Positions 26,488 to 35,900 of a stretch of DNA of 64,000 nt are shown here, in pieces. The notes under the pieces are model-generated. The model was not told the DNA's origin. It saw nothing but the letters and a program-made list of their open reading frames with translations, and did no database searches. The stretch comes from Bradyrhizobium sp. SRL28 (GTDB taxonomy: Bacteria; Pseudomonadota; Alphaproteobacteria; Rhizobiales; Xanthobacteraceae): the NCBI RefSeq assembly GCF_018596315.1, contig NZ_JAHEAG010000001.1:806001-870000 (forward strand). The letters run 5' to 3'. Position numbers and translations under genes: made by a program. Position 1 is the stretch's first letter. Each line of letters opens with the position of its first letter.

Positions 26488-26502
26488 GAACAAATCAAGA
26501 AC
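26488..26502 (-). promoter_or_regulatory. Possible LexA (SOS) box
   Basis: On the plus strand GAAC-AAATCAA-GAAC, equivalent to GTTC-N7-GTTC read toward the radical SAM gene. This is the direct-repeat form of the LexA site used in alphaproteobacteria. It sits 24 bases upstream of the start codon at 26464. A third GAAC follows at 26511-26514. Confidence 0.45.
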
Positions 26503-26652
26503 ATCATCGAGAACAATTCACAACGACGCAGAACGTCGAAAGCACACCGGCGCCAGGTGCCGCAAAAAACTGCACGCAAACGGCTGCTTTGATTATGACA
26601 AGGTGATAACAGTGCAGCGTTTTTCCCCCGTTGAGCCACCGAAGTCTCATTC

Positions 26653-27225
26653 ATGCTGAGCGTGATCATTCCGACCGAAGGAGTAGAACAGCCCGCCGTC
26701 GCAACGCTGGCGGCGCTGGTGCCGGGAGCCGCCGCCGGCGTCATCCGCGAAGTGCTGTTGGTGGACAGGGCCGGCAACGGCGTGATCGAACGGGTGGCCG
26801 ACGTCGCCGGCTGCCGCTTTCTGGCGTTTGAAGGAACACACGCCGCGGCGCTCGCCGCTGGCGCGCGGGCGGCGCGCTCGCCATGGCTGATGTTCCTGCA
26901 TGCCGGCGCGGTGCTCGACAGCGGCTGGATCGACGAGACCGCGCAATTCATCCAGAACGTATCGAGCAGCGACCGGCCGCGCGCCGGGGTGTTTCGCTAT
27001 GCCCGCTCGCCCTACGCCGACACGCGGCTGCGCGACGGCTTCAAATTCGTGGCCCGCCTGATTGCCGGGCCGTCGGCGGAACAGGGGCTTCTGATCGCGC
27101 GCGATCATTATGAACGGCTTGGCGGTTATCGTCCGGATTCCCGCCGTTCCGAGACGCGGCTGCTGCGCCAGCTCGGCCGCGCCTCGCGCACCCAGTTGCG
27201 CAGTCGGATCATGGTCGTCGCCTAG
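26653..27225 (+). CDS. Glycosyltransferase family 2-like protein
   Basis: A short (190-residue) GT-A type protein starting MLSVIIPTEGVEQPAVATLA, with an acidic EVLLVDRAGNGVIERVADVA segment where GT2 enzymes carry a nucleotide-binding aspartate, and PWLMFLHAGAVLDSGWIDET in place of the usual DxD region. The downstream YERLGGYRPDSRRSETRLLRQLGR resembles the acceptor loop of polysaccharide glycosyltransferases. It is shorter than most GT2 enzymes and the DxD motif is weak, so activity is uncertain. The ATG start has no strong Shine-Dalgarno. Confidence 0.65.
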   Translation: MLSVIIPTEGVEQPAVATLAALVPGAAAGVIREVLLVDRAGNGVIERVADVAGCRFLAFEGTHAAALAAGARAARSPWLMFLHAGAVLDSGWIDETAQFIQNVSSSDRPRAGVFRYARSPYADTRLRDGFKFVARLIAGPSAEQGLLIARDHYERLGGYRPDSRRSETRLLRQLGRASRTQLRSRIMVVA

Positions 27226-27311
27226 GGCGGCCAGACACAAAATATCGAAAACAACCCCATGCAAAGTAGAACGGTCCCGCGTGCGCCTCGCCGGATACCT
27301 AGCGTGAGAAT

Positions 27312-27353
27312 ATACTTGCCAAAGGCAATTATATATTTGACAATGGCAAGTAT
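27312..27353 (+). promoter_or_regulatory. Symmetrical operator upstream of the MarR-GNAT gene
   Basis: ATACTTGCCA (27312-27321) and TGGCAAGTAT (27344-27353) form a perfect inverted repeat. Each half also contains a 13-base palindrome: TTGCCAAAGGCAA at 27316-27328 and TTGACAATGGCAA at 27337-27349, starting exactly 21 bases apart, or two helical turns. The right edge is 12 bases from the MarR start codon, so autorepression is likely. Confidence 0.7.
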
Positions 27354-27365
27354 CGAGGTGCTGCC

Positions 27366-28295
27366 ATGTCCCAACTGGATTCCGAACAAGAAGTCGCGGC
27401 GGTTCGCGCCTTCAACCGCTTTTACACCCGCAAGCTTGGCGTGCTGGACCAGCAGCTCCTGAAGAGCCCCTTCTCGCTGAGCGAGGCGCGGGTGCTGTAC
27501 GAACTCGCCCACCGTGAAGATCTCTCGGCCAAGGAGATCGGAACCGAATTGGGCCTCGATGCGGGGTATCTCAGCCGGATCGTGCAGAATTTCGATGAAG
27601 GGGGATTGATCACCCGCGAACCGCTGCCATCCGACCGCCGGCAATACCGGCTCGGGCTGACCGCCAAGGGACGTCAGACATTCGCAAAACTCGAGCGCAG
27701 CATGCAGGACGAAGTTGCGGCGATGCTGGCGATGTTGCCGCACGGCGGCAAAGCGCGCTTGATCGGGGCGATGGCCGTGATCGAACGGCTGCTCGGTGAA
27801 TCCGGCGACCTGCCTTCGCACGCGATGCTGCGCGAGCCACGCCCCGGCGACATGGGGTGGGTGGTGCAAAGCCACGGCGCGTTCTACGCCCGCGAATACG
27901 GCTTCGATTCCTCGTTCGAGGGGCTCGTCGCCGAGATCGCGGCAAAGTTCCTCGCCTCATTTGATGCGTCGCGCGAGCGTTGCTGGATCGCCGAGATCGA
28001 GGGAGTGCAGGTCGGCTCGATATTCCTGGTGCGACACACCGATGACGTCGCCAAGCTGCGCCTGCTGCTGGTCGAGCCCGCCGGACGCGGACAGGGATTG
28101 GGGCAGCGGCTGGTCGGCGAGTGCATCGCGTTTGCGCGACAGTGCGGCTATCGCCGGATCACGCTGTGGACCCAGAGCATTCTGGTCGCCGCCCGCAAGA
28201 TCTATCGGGAGGCCGGATTCAAACTGCTCGCCACGGAGCCGCACCGCAGCTTCGGCCAGGACCTGATCGGCGAAACCTGGGAACTGGAACTGTGA
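27366..28295 (+). CDS. Fused MarR-type regulator and GNAT acetyltransferase
   Basis: The first 145 residues are a MarR winged-helix domain (LLKSPFSLSEARVLYELAHR, LSAKEIGTELGLDAGYLSRI, wing TREPLPSDRRQYRLGLT). The remaining residues are a GNAT domain with WIAEIEGVQVGSIFLV, the acetyl-CoA loop AGRGQGLGQRLVGECIAFAR, and ITLWTQSILVAARKIYREAG. This bifunctional arrangement is known across proteobacteria; the GNAT substrate is unknown. A symmetrical operator sits directly upstream. The stop TGA overlaps the GTG of the next small gene, implying coupled translation. Confidence 0.9.
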   Translation: MSQLDSEQEVAAVRAFNRFYTRKLGVLDQQLLKSPFSLSEARVLYELAHREDLSAKEIGTELGLDAGYLSRIVQNFDEGGLITREPLPSDRRQYRLGLTAKGRQTFAKLERSMQDEVAAMLAMLPHGGKARLIGAMAVIERLLGESGDLPSHAMLREPRPGDMGWVVQSHGAFYAREYGFDSSFEGLVAEIAAKFLASFDASRERCWIAEIEGVQVGSIFLVRHTDDVAKLRLLLVEPAGRGQGLGQRLVGECIAFARQCGYRRITLWTQSILVAARKIYREAGFKLLATEPHRSFGQDLIGETWELEL

Positions 28296-28447
28296 AGCCC
28301 GTGCGTCGCGACAACTCGCGGCGCGTGACGCCTGATATCCTCGAGTTCCATATCAAGCGCGCGCATCAATTGCGTGTTGAATCCTATCGCAACATGTGGC
28401 GCGCGATAGGCGCGTTGCTGATCAGGCTGAAGCGCCTTGTGCTTTAG
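28292..28447 (+). CDS. 51-residue conserved basic protein, unknown function
   Basis: The GTG start overlaps the MarR-GNAT stop (GTGA). The product, VKPVRRDNSRRVTPDILEFH followed by IKRAHQLRVESYRNMWRAIG and a short hydrophobic C-terminus, is a basic amphipathic helix protein. I recall very similar short proteins in rhizobia but know no function. Its last 26 bases overlap the 3' end of convergent moaB, so the two transcripts would be complementary there. Confidence 0.6.
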   Translation: MKPVRRDNSRRVTPDILEFHIKRAHQLRVESYRNMWRAIGALLIRLKRLVL

Positions 28448-28985
28448 GCCGCCGCAGATGCTCGTCGAGCCGCGGCATGATCTCGACGAAATTGCAGGGA
28501 CGCGTGCGGTAATCGAGCTGGGCGGCGAGTATGCCGTCCCACGCATCGCGGCAGGCGCCCGGCGATCCCGGCAGGCAGAAGATGAAGGTCGCACCCGCGA
28601 CCCCCGCGGTGGCGCGGCTCTGCACCGTCGAGGTGCCGATCTTGGCGTGGCTCAGCATATGGAAGGCGATGGAGAAACCATCCATCCGCTTTTCGAACAG
28701 CGGCTCGATCGCCTCGGGCGTCACGTCGCGGCCGGTGAAACCGGTGCCGCCGGTGGTGATGATCGCATCGACGCCGGCGTCGGCGATCCATCGCTTGATG
28801 ATGACGCGGATCGCATCGACGTCGTCGACGATGATCTCACGCGCGGCAAGAAGATGACCGGCCTCGGTCAGCCGCTCCGCCAGCGTGGCGCCGGATTTGT
28901 CATCGGCCAGCGAGCGGGTGTCTGAGACCGTCAGCACCGCGATGTTGAGCGGCACGAATTGTTTGGTTTCGTCGATGGAGGACAT
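28422..28985 (-). CDS. moaB: Molybdenum cofactor biosynthesis protein MoaB
   Basis: The MoaB/MogA family adenylates molybdopterin before molybdenum insertion. The 187-residue sequence has the molybdopterin-binding motifs VLTVSDTRSLADDKSG, DAIITTGGTGFTGRDVTPEA and FIFCLPGSPGACRDAW. Length and motif order are typical of MoaB, a hexameric stand-alone protein. It overlaps the end of the convergent 51-residue gene by 26 bases. No neighbouring moa genes are in this window. Confidence 0.92.
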   Translation of the reverse strand: MSSIDETKQFVPLNIAVLTVSDTRSLADDKSGATLAERLTEAGHLLAAREIIVDDVDAIRVIIKRWIADAGVDAIITTGGTGFTGRDVTPEAIEPLFEKRMDGFSIAFHMLSHAKIGTSTVQSRATAGVAGATFIFCLPGSPGACRDAWDGILAAQLDYRTRPCNFVEIMPRLDEHLRRPKAQGASA

Positions 28986-29000
28986 AGCGTTGTTTCCCCG

Positions 29001-29123
29001 TGTCCCGGACGCGGTGCAGCGCGGAGCGATGCGCCGCAGAGCCGGGACCTATTCGTGTCCAAACGGCATGGGCCCCGGAATAGCAGCGCATCGCTGACGC
29101 GCTGCGCTGCATCCGGGGCACGA
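29001..29123. repeat. Palindromic intergenic repeat (CCCGGA...CGCTGCGCTGCATCCGGG type)
   Basis: The arms CCCGGACGCGGTGCAGCGCGG and CGCGCTGCGCTGCATCCGGG are near-complementary, enclosing a second smaller inverted pair. The repeat is between moaB and the zinc peptidase, both on the minus strand. Its design resembles the repeat at 1681 but the sequence is distinct. Confidence 0.65.
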
Positions 29124-29128
29124 GACCG

Positions 29129-30067
29129 TCACAACGCTCCTGCCGCAAACGTGTTGCAGGACTGAACCGTGCCCTGCTGGTAGCCGGTCATGAACCATTG
29201 CTTGCGCTGCGCCGCGGAGCCATGGGTGAAGCTATCGGGCACCACCCTGCCCGTCGACTGCCGCTGCAGCGTGTCGTCGCCGATCGCGGTTGCCGTCCTC
29301 AGTGCCGCATCGATGTCGCCGGGTTCGATGAAGCCCGGACGTTTCTTCTCCTCGCGGTTGACCCAGACGCCGGAAAGACAATCCGCCTGCAGTTCGACCT
29401 TGACCTGCAGCAAGTTGGCCTCCGCCTTGCTGCCGGCCTGCTGTTGCAGCCGCTGCACGCGCGGCAGGATGCCGAGCAGGTTCTGGATGTGATGGCCCGC
29501 TTCATGCGCGATGATATAGGCCGTCGTGAACTTGCAGGCGCTGCCAGAGCAGCCGCGAAAGCGCGTTTCGACTTCGCGGAAGAAACTGGTGTCGAGGAAT
29601 ATCTGCTTGTCCGGCGGGCAATAGAACGGCCCCATCGCCGACTGCGCCATGCCGCAGCGGCCGCCATTGGTGGCGTTGCGAAACAGCACGATGCGCGGCC
29701 CCGTGTAATTCTGTCCGCTCGACTGGAAGATCTCGCTCCAGCGATCGTCGATCTCGCCGAGAATGCCGGCGATCATGCTGCCGACTTCGTCCTTCGGCGC
29801 GCCGGTCTTGGCCGGTCCCGATTTGCGATCGGTCTGGTAGGTCGGCGCCTGGTTGCCGCCGGTCAGGATTTCGGCGCCGCCGATCAGGATGCGCGGATCG
29901 ATGCCGAAGGCATAGCCGACCAGGCCGAGCACGATGATGGTGCCGATGCCGAGCCCGCCACCGCCCATCGGCAGGCCAAACCCGCCGCCGCCACCACCCA
30001 TTCCGCCACCGCTGTCGTCTCGACGGTCATCGATTTCGTCGCTGCGACGGAAATCATCGTAACGCAT
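29129..30067 (-). CDS. YpfJ-type neutral zinc metallopeptidase
   Basis: A 312-residue protein of the YpfJ/KPN_02809 family. The zinc motif is YIIAHEAGHHIQNLLG (His188, Glu189, His192). The start MRYDDFRRSDEIDDRRDDSG and the long glycine-rich run lead into one transmembrane helix (about residues 40-55), so the catalytic part probably faces the periplasm. The four-cysteine region around RCGMAQSAMGPFYCPPDKQIF and FRGCSGSACKF supports disulfides there. The substrate is unknown. Confidence 0.88.
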   Translation of the reverse strand: MRYDDFRRSDEIDDRRDDSGGGMGGGGGGFGLPMGGGGLGIGTIIVLGLVGYAFGIDPRILIGGAEILTGGNQAPTYQTDRKSGPAKTGAPKDEVGSMIAGILGEIDDRWSEIFQSSGQNYTGPRIVLFRNATNGGRCGMAQSAMGPFYCPPDKQIFLDTSFFREVETRFRGCSGSACKFTTAYIIAHEAGHHIQNLLGILPRVQRLQQQAGSKAEANLLQVKVELQADCLSGVWVNREEKKRPGFIEPGDIDAALRTATAIGDDTLQRQSTGRVVPDSFTHGSAAQRKQWFMTGYQQGTVQSCNTFAAGAL

Positions 30068-30227
30068 GGCGCTGTTTCCTCATCCCCGGGGCTGTTTGCT
30101 CGAATACCCAACGCAGCAATCACGTAAAATTTCCATTCCATTAATCAATAACCTGCCCGGCAAATATTGCCTAGTGCACCCAACCCCGCAATTTCTCTCG
30201 GCAATCTCTTCTCAGCAACAATACCGA

Positions 30228-30242
30228 TTAAGTCGATTTTTA
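30228..30242 (+). promoter_or_regulatory. CtrA-like box upstream of ccrM (one mismatch)
   Basis: TTAA-GTCGATT-TTTA matches the CtrA half-site pair TTAA-N7-TTAA with one mismatch, 82 bases before the ccrM ATG. In Caulobacter ccrM is activated by CtrA late in the cell cycle; this is the same arrangement by inference. Confidence 0.4.
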
Positions 30243-30304
30243 CTTTGCCGGGTCAATGTATCGCCAGTCGGTTGTTTAGTCCCGCGTCGCCGACAGCGTC
30301 GCCT

Positions 30305-31457
<1,153 letters not shown>

Positions 31458-31703
31458 GCCTCGTTTCACATCGTCACGAGACGCCAGACGCAGGCCCATG
31501 GCCCGGCCGCGCCAAAGCACCGCAGTGTGCGTATCTCACCGCGGGCCGGCAATGGCGCGAAACGCGGCTTTGCCCATACCCCGCGCAGCAGGCGTGATCC
31601 GCCGGCATGGCAGCCGTGTCATGTACGCGGGTGGCGATGCGCCTTTTTGCTCCTATTTGAGAGCATTCGTGGTAGATTCATTTGCCCAGAAGAGATTGCT
31701 CCC

Positions 31704-32030
31704 ATGCGCACGCGAGGCTCCGAGTCGTTCATCGTGCTGCCACTGCTGCCGATCTTCCTGATCGGCTTGTTTCCAATGCTGCTGATGAGTTTGCTGGGCC
31801 CTGCCGGACTGATTATCCTCGGCATCCTGGTCGCCAGTGCGGGCCTGACCGACATTCTGGACGCCAACGGCACCTTCAGTGAGCAGATCATCGTCCACGG
31901 TTATGCAAAAGGATCGGAACGCAGGGGGCAACGCAGCGCTTTGCGTTCGGAAGTTCGCTTTGCGTCGGTGATGATTGCGTCGGGCGCCGCCCTTGCGATC
32001 GCCGGCATAGCCGGCCTGGCCATGGCGTAA
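31704..32030 (+). CDS. Small two-helix membrane protein, unknown
   Basis: From the ATG at 31704 this is a 108-residue protein, MRTRGSESFIVLPLLPIFLI, with a hairpin of hydrophobic segments over residues 9-45 and another at the C-terminus (MIASGAALAIAGIAGLAMA). The open frame extends 59 codons upstream but that part has a different composition and no signals. The Shine-Dalgarno is weak (AGAG). I do not recognise the family. Confidence 0.45.
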   Translation: MRTRGSESFIVLPLLPIFLIGLFPMLLMSLLGPAGLIILGILVASAGLTDILDANGTFSEQIIVHGYAKGSERRGQRSALRSEVRFASVMIASGAALAIAGIAGLAMA

Positions 32031-32182
32031 GGCCAGTTGTTTTCGTAAGGCTGCCTTTCACGAACTCGTCGCTTGCGCACCTCGCAAAAATTTGAGCATG
32101 GACGTGCCGCCCGGCGGCGTTCCTGCCGTGTCCGGATTCCGCAATAAGCCTTCCTGCAGGAAGCAATGGGGGAAAATTCCAA

Positions 32183-32868
32183 ATGCTCAAATTTTACTTC
32201 AACGGATCGCCCAACCCGACCAAGGTCGCCCTCTTCCTCGAAGAAGCCGGCATCGCCTACCAGCCGGTCGCCGTCGACACCCGCAAGGGCGACCAGTTCA
32301 AGCCGGAATATCTCGCCATCAATCCGAACGCCAAGGTGCCCGCGATCGACGATGACGGCGTCAAGGTGTTCGATAGCAACGCCATCCTGCTCTATCTCGC
32401 CGAAAAGACCGGCAAGTTTCTCCCCGCCAACACGCCGGCCAACCGCGGCGAATTGCTGTCATGGCTGATGTTCGCCGCCACCGGCGTCGGCCCGTATTCC
32501 GGCCAGGCCGTCCACTTCAAGCACTTCGCACCGGAAAGATCGACTACGCCCACAACCGCTATCAGTTCGAGGCGCAGCGACATTTCGGCATTCTCAACGA
32601 CCACCTCGCCAACCGCCGCTATATGGTCGGCGACACCTATACCATCGTCGACATGGACGTCTGGGGCTGGGCCCGCATGATGCCCTTCGTGATGGGCGAG
32701 GACGCGGTCGCGAAATATCCCAATGTCAAGCGGCTGGTCGATGAGATCATGGCACGGCCTGCGGCGGCAAAGGCGATCGCGCTGAAGGATAGCTTCAAGT
32801 TCAAGGCCGAGATGGACGACGAGGCCCGCGGCAACATGTTCAGGCACATGAAGGTGAAGGCGGCCTGA
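32183..32868 (+). pseudogene. Glutathione S-transferase, interrupted by a one-base frameshift
   Basis: The first frame encodes the thioredoxin-like N-domain (MLKFYFNGSPNPTKVALFLE, NAILLYLAEKTGKF). The second frame supplies the helical C-domain (KIDYAHNRYQFEAQRHFGIL, YMVGDTYTIVDMDVWGWARM). They join cleanly if one A is added to AAA at 32535-32537, restoring CCG GAA AAG ATC. The whole protein would have about 228 residues, normal for this family. Either the gene is recently broken or the assembly lost a base in a homopolymer. Everything else about it looks intact. Confidence 0.85.
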
Positions 32869-32890
32869 GCGCGGCAGCACCATCGGCAAT

Positions 32891-32920
32891 CGGCGCCCTC
32901 TTGGGCGCCGTTTTTGTTTT
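32891..32920 (+). terminator. Intrinsic terminator after the glutathione transferase gene
   Basis: CGGCGCCC (32891-32898) and GGGCGCCG (32903-32910) form a perfect 8-bp stem with a TCTT loop, followed by TTTTTGTTTT. Confidence 0.9.
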
Positions 32921-32921
32921 C

Positions 32922-33013
32922 GTAGGGTGGGCAAAGGAGCGAAGCGACGTGCCCACCATCCATCACCGAGCTCGCGGTGAGATGGTGGGCACGCTTCGCT
33001 CTGCCCACCCTAC
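32922..33013. repeat. Family-A palindromic repeat (copy 4)
   Basis: GTAGGGTGGGCAAAGGAGCG ... GCTCTGCCCACCCTAC, directly after the terminator above. Its right end supplies the stop codon of the convergent NTF2-like gene (CTA read as TAG on the minus strand). Confidence 0.85.
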
Positions 33014-33441
33014 GCAGCCGCTACCTTCCGCTCTGCCGGGAACGGCCCGAGCACGCGTTCGACCAGCGCGGAATCGCAATATTCCTTGATCTGCTTGATC
33101 TTGCCGTTCTCGATGCGCCAGACCATGCAGTAGTGATTGTCGTAGCGCTCCCCGGACTTGGCGACATTGTCGCCGCGGGCTTCGACCACGACGTAATCGC
33201 CTTCCGCGATGAAATTGAATGCCAGCGTACGCGGCCGCCCGGCGGCCAGCAGCGATCGCAGATGCCCCATCAGGCCGTTGTTGATGGCATCAAGGCCCTT
33301 GAATTCGCCCGACCAGGAATATTGGCCGGTGACGATCCAGGTGACATCCTCGGCGACATTGTCGACGAACGTCGTTCCGCTGCGGTTTGCTGAGTCTGCG
33401 TAGATTTGTTGCACCAGTTTCTTGTTGTCGGCTGAACTCAT
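33010..33441 (-). CDS. SnoaL/NTF2-like protein
   Basis: This 143-residue protein starts MSSADNKKLVQQIYADSANR and has the alpha+beta cone segments DNVAEDVTWIVTGQYSWSGEF, FNFIAEGDYVVVEARGDNVA and YDNHYCMVWRIENGKIKQIK typical of SnoaL-like polyketide cyclase or ketosteroid-isomerase folds. The family includes enzymes and ligand-binding proteins, so the role stays open. I chose the ATG at 33439-33441; the longer frame enters the CMD gene upstream. The stop codon falls inside a family-A repeat. Confidence 0.75.
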   Translation of the reverse strand: MSSADNKKLVQQIYADSANRSGTTFVDNVAEDVTWIVTGQYSWSGEFKGLDAINNGLMGHLRSLLAAGRPRTLAFNFIAEGDYVVVEARGDNVAKSGERYDNHYCMVWRIENGKIKQIKEYCDSALVERVLGPFPAERKVAAA

Positions 33442-33493
33442 TGATTGTCTCCGTTGTTGAGAAAGGGACCGCGTTCTCCGCGGTTGACGGACA

Positions 33494-34051
33494 TCAGGCC
33501 GCCGGAAACGGCCTGCTGACATCGGGTTCAAGCGGCAGGCGCAGGCCGTTGGCGAGATAGCCGACCGTCCGGTAGTAGCCGGCGAGCAGCAGCAGCTCGA
33601 GGATGGCTTCATCCTCGAACGCCGCGCGCAATGCGGGCCACAGTTCGTCGCTGATGTCGCAGGTGTCGTGCAGTTCGTCGGCGAGGCGGATCAGAAGCGC
33701 GTCATTGGCTTCCCAGCAGGCGCTGTCGGCATCGCCATGCACCGTGGCGCTGACCTGTGCCTCGGTCAGGCCGGCCTCGCCGGCAAAGTAGTGTACGCGC
33801 ATGCCCCATTCATATTCGCAACCGCACCGCGCGGTGACGCGATGCAGCAGGACCTCGCGCTGCCGGATGCTGAGCTTTGTTCCGGGAAGATAGCTCGGCG
33901 CACCGCGGATGAAGCGCTCGAACAGCTCGGAATGGCGCGCGAGTGTGGTGAACAAGCGAAAGGGCGGCATCCAGGATCGCGGCATGCGATCGAAAGCGGC
34001 CTGAACTTTGTCGGGATAAGGCGGGGTGGCCGGCTCCAGTCGTGCGGTCAT
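33494..34051 (-). CDS. Carboxymuconolactone decarboxylase (AhpD-like) family protein
   Basis: The 185-residue protein has the CMD-domain core LSIRQREVLLHRVTARCGCEYEWGMRVH, with Cys76 and Cys78 (CGC rather than the CxxC of AhpD) and a following His87. Helices through DALLIRLADELHDTCDISDEL complete the domain. The altered spacing suggests it is not a classical peroxidase partner. Start and upstream region are shared with a divergent LysR gene, which is the obvious candidate regulator. The NTF2-like gene lies just downstream on the same strand. Confidence 0.8.
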   Translation of the reverse strand: MTARLEPATPPYPDKVQAAFDRMPRSWMPPFRLFTTLARHSELFERFIRGAPSYLPGTKLSIRQREVLLHRVTARCGCEYEWGMRVHYFAGEAGLTEAQVSATVHGDADSACWEANDALLIRLADELHDTCDISDELWPALRAAFEDEAILELLLLAGYYRTVGYLANGLRLPLEPDVSRPFPAA

Positions 34052-34120
34052 TCAGGCGGGTCTCGTTGTTTCGAATGCCCGCCATCCTCGGCCGTCGCCG
34101 TTCATTCTTCCAATCGATAG

Positions 34121-34139
34121 TGAATATGATATATATTCA
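34121..34139 (+). promoter_or_regulatory. Inverted repeat in the LysR/CMD divergent promoter
   Basis: TGAATAT (34121-34127) and ATATTCA (34133-34139) are perfect inverted arms around GATAT, spanning a T-N-A type LysR box. The LysR start codon at 34144 is only 4 bases away, favouring autorepression. Confidence 0.6.
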
Positions 34140-34143
34140 TCTC

Positions 34144-35064
34144 ATGAATTTGCATTCGCTTGACCTCAATTTGCTGGTGGCGCTCGACGCCTTGCTCAGG
34201 GAAGCCAATGTCAGCCGCGCGGCGATGCGGATCGGGCTATCGCAGCCGGCCGCCAGCCATGCGCTGCAGCGGCTGCGCGACCTGATCGGCGATCCATTGT
34301 TGGTTCGCACCGGCGCGCGTATGGAGTTGACGCCGCGGGCGCAAGCCTTGCGCGCGCCCCTGGCGCAGGCGCTCGATCAGGTGCGCTCCCTGTTCATCGC
34401 CGATGAGTTCGACGCCGCGAGGAGTGAGCGCCAGTTTCGCTTGATGATGCCTGACCTCGCTGTCGAGCTTTTGATGCCGCCGCTGATGGAGAAGATCACC
34501 AAACAAGCGCCGAACGTCCGGATCGACGTGGTGCCATGGCGGGGGCCAGCGATCTTCACCGCCGAATTCGCCCGCACCATCGATCTGGTAATCTCGATCG
34601 GCAACGCCTTCACCGGATTTCACCGGCAACGGCTTTACACCGACAGCGACGCGCTCGCGGTGCGGCGCGGCCACCCCATCGGCGCGCGGCTGAAGCGGCC
34701 GGACGTATTTCTGGACGCGCGCCACGTCGCTGTCGTGATCCGCGGCCAGAGCGAGGACCTGATCGACATGTGGTTGCGCCCCAAGGGCATCGAGCGGCGG
34801 ATCGCGCTCGTCGTGCCCGGTTATATCGAGGCATTGCACGTCACGGCGCGCACCGACCTCGTCGCCTTCGTGCCGCGCCGCCTGATCGGCGCGCTGTCCC
34901 GGCAATTGTCTCTTTCAACCATCACGCCGCCGCTCGATCCCGGGATCGACGAGCAGTTCATGTTCTACCCGACCCGCGCCCAGATGGACCCCGGCTCGAT
35001 CTGGCTGCGCAACATCATGCTCGGCATCGGCCGCGAGATGGAGCGGGGGAAAAAGGCTGCGTAA
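34144..35064 (+). CDS. LysR family transcriptional regulator
   Basis: A 306-residue LysR-type regulator with an N-terminal winged helix (MNLHSLDLNLLVALDALLRE, SRAAMRIGLSQPAASHALQRLRDL, residues 1-60) and a periplasmic-binding-like effector domain. The N-terminus resembles the NodD/NahR/PcpR subgroup that begins L-x-x-L-D-L-N-L-L. I chose the ATG at 34144; upstream in-frame starts would place the operator inside the gene. Divergent to the CMD and NTF2-like genes, it probably controls them in response to a small aromatic-type effector. Confidence 0.88.
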   Translation: MNLHSLDLNLLVALDALLREANVSRAAMRIGLSQPAASHALQRLRDLIGDPLLVRTGARMELTPRAQALRAPLAQALDQVRSLFIADEFDAARSERQFRLMMPDLAVELLMPPLMEKITKQAPNVRIDVVPWRGPAIFTAEFARTIDLVISIGNAFTGFHRQRLYTDSDALAVRRGHPIGARLKRPDVFLDARHVAVVIRGQSEDLIDMWLRPKGIERRIALVVPGYIEALHVTARTDLVAFVPRRLIGALSRQLSLSTITPPLDPGIDEQFMFYPTRAQMDPGSIWLRNIMLGIGREMERGKKAA

Positions 35065-35068
35065 CTGC

Positions 35069-35144
35069 GTAGGGTGGGCAAAGCGAAGCGTGCCCACCAT
35101 TTCAAGCAAACGATATTGGAGAGATGGTGGGCACGCTACCTACA
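35069..35144. repeat. Family-A palindromic repeat (copy 5, right arm truncated)
   Basis: The left arm GTAGGGTGGGCAAAGCGAAG is intact, but the right arm stops at GGTGGGCACGCTACCTAC, lacking the CTTTGCCCACC part. It is between the convergent LysR and glutathione transferase genes. Confidence 0.8.
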
Positions 35145-35154
35145 AGCGACGAGC

Positions 35155-35772
35155 TCAAGCCTTCGCCTCCGCCAGCACCTTCTGCACCGCCGGCCGTTCC
35201 GACATCCGCTTGCGGTGAGCCGCCACCATCGGCAGCGGCGCAAGATCGACGCCATCGCCTTCCAGCCAAAGCGCGATCGTAAACAGATAGGGGTCGCAGA
35301 TCGTATACTGCTCACCCATCACCCACGGCCCCTTCAGCATGTCGCGCTCGATCAGCGCGAACGCTGCGGCCATCGTCTCCGGCACCTTGCGCTTCATGTC
35401 GGTGAACGAGGATTCCTCGACCGCCCAGCGATAGCCGCGCATCTTGTGGGCGTGGGAAACATGCACCGTTGAGCAGAGATAGCTGTTGAAGGACTGAGCT
35501 TGCGCGAACGCGAAGGGATCATCGGGCACCAGCTTGGCCTGCGGAAAGCTCTGCGCAATGTAGGCGAGGATCGCCGGCGTTTCGGTCAGGGTGCCGCGGT
35601 CCGTCACCAGCGCCGGCACCCGGCCCTTCGGATTGATCGCAAGATATTGCGGGGTGGTCTGCTGGCTGTTCTTGAAGTCGAGCCGCTCTGCCGTGTAGGG
35701 GGCTCCGGCCTCTTCCAAAGCGATATGCGAAGCCAGCGCGCAGGTGCCGGGGGCGGTATAGAGCTTGAACAT
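35155..35772 (-). CDS. Glutathione S-transferase
   Basis: A 205-residue GST of the bacterial beta-like (GstB/YfcF-type) group. The N-domain has MFKLYTAPGTCALASHIALE with Cys11 and Ser15 near the glutathione-activating position, and the ETPAILAYIAQ glutathione-contacting motif. The helical C-domain ends with ERPAVQKVLAEAKA. It conjugates glutathione to electrophiles in the cytoplasm. Neighbouring NTF2-like and thioredoxin-fold genes suggest a detoxification cluster. Confidence 0.9.
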   Translation of the reverse strand: MFKLYTAPGTCALASHIALEEAGAPYTAERLDFKNSQQTTPQYLAINPKGRVPALVTDRGTLTETPAILAYIAQSFPQAKLVPDDPFAFAQAQSFNSYLCSTVHVSHAHKMRGYRWAVEESSFTDMKRKVPETMAAAFALIERDMLKGPWVMGEQYTICDPYLFTIALWLEGDGVDLAPLPMVAAHRKRMSERPAVQKVLAEAKA

Positions 35773-35900
35773 GTTGATCCTCTCGGTGGGAACCGGAGGT
35801 TAACCGCGCGTCTGTCCGCCGTCCATCCCCGCAGCGTTGCAGCGCTCTGCGCCAACACAACCCCTCGCGTGCGGCCAGCATGCGCACGCCACAGGGGCGC

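Noticed and set aside
31498..31703. An upstream extension of the small membrane protein frame and another frame at 31498
   Set aside because: Composition changes at 31704, no ribosome site, and the region overlaps only the space after ccrM.
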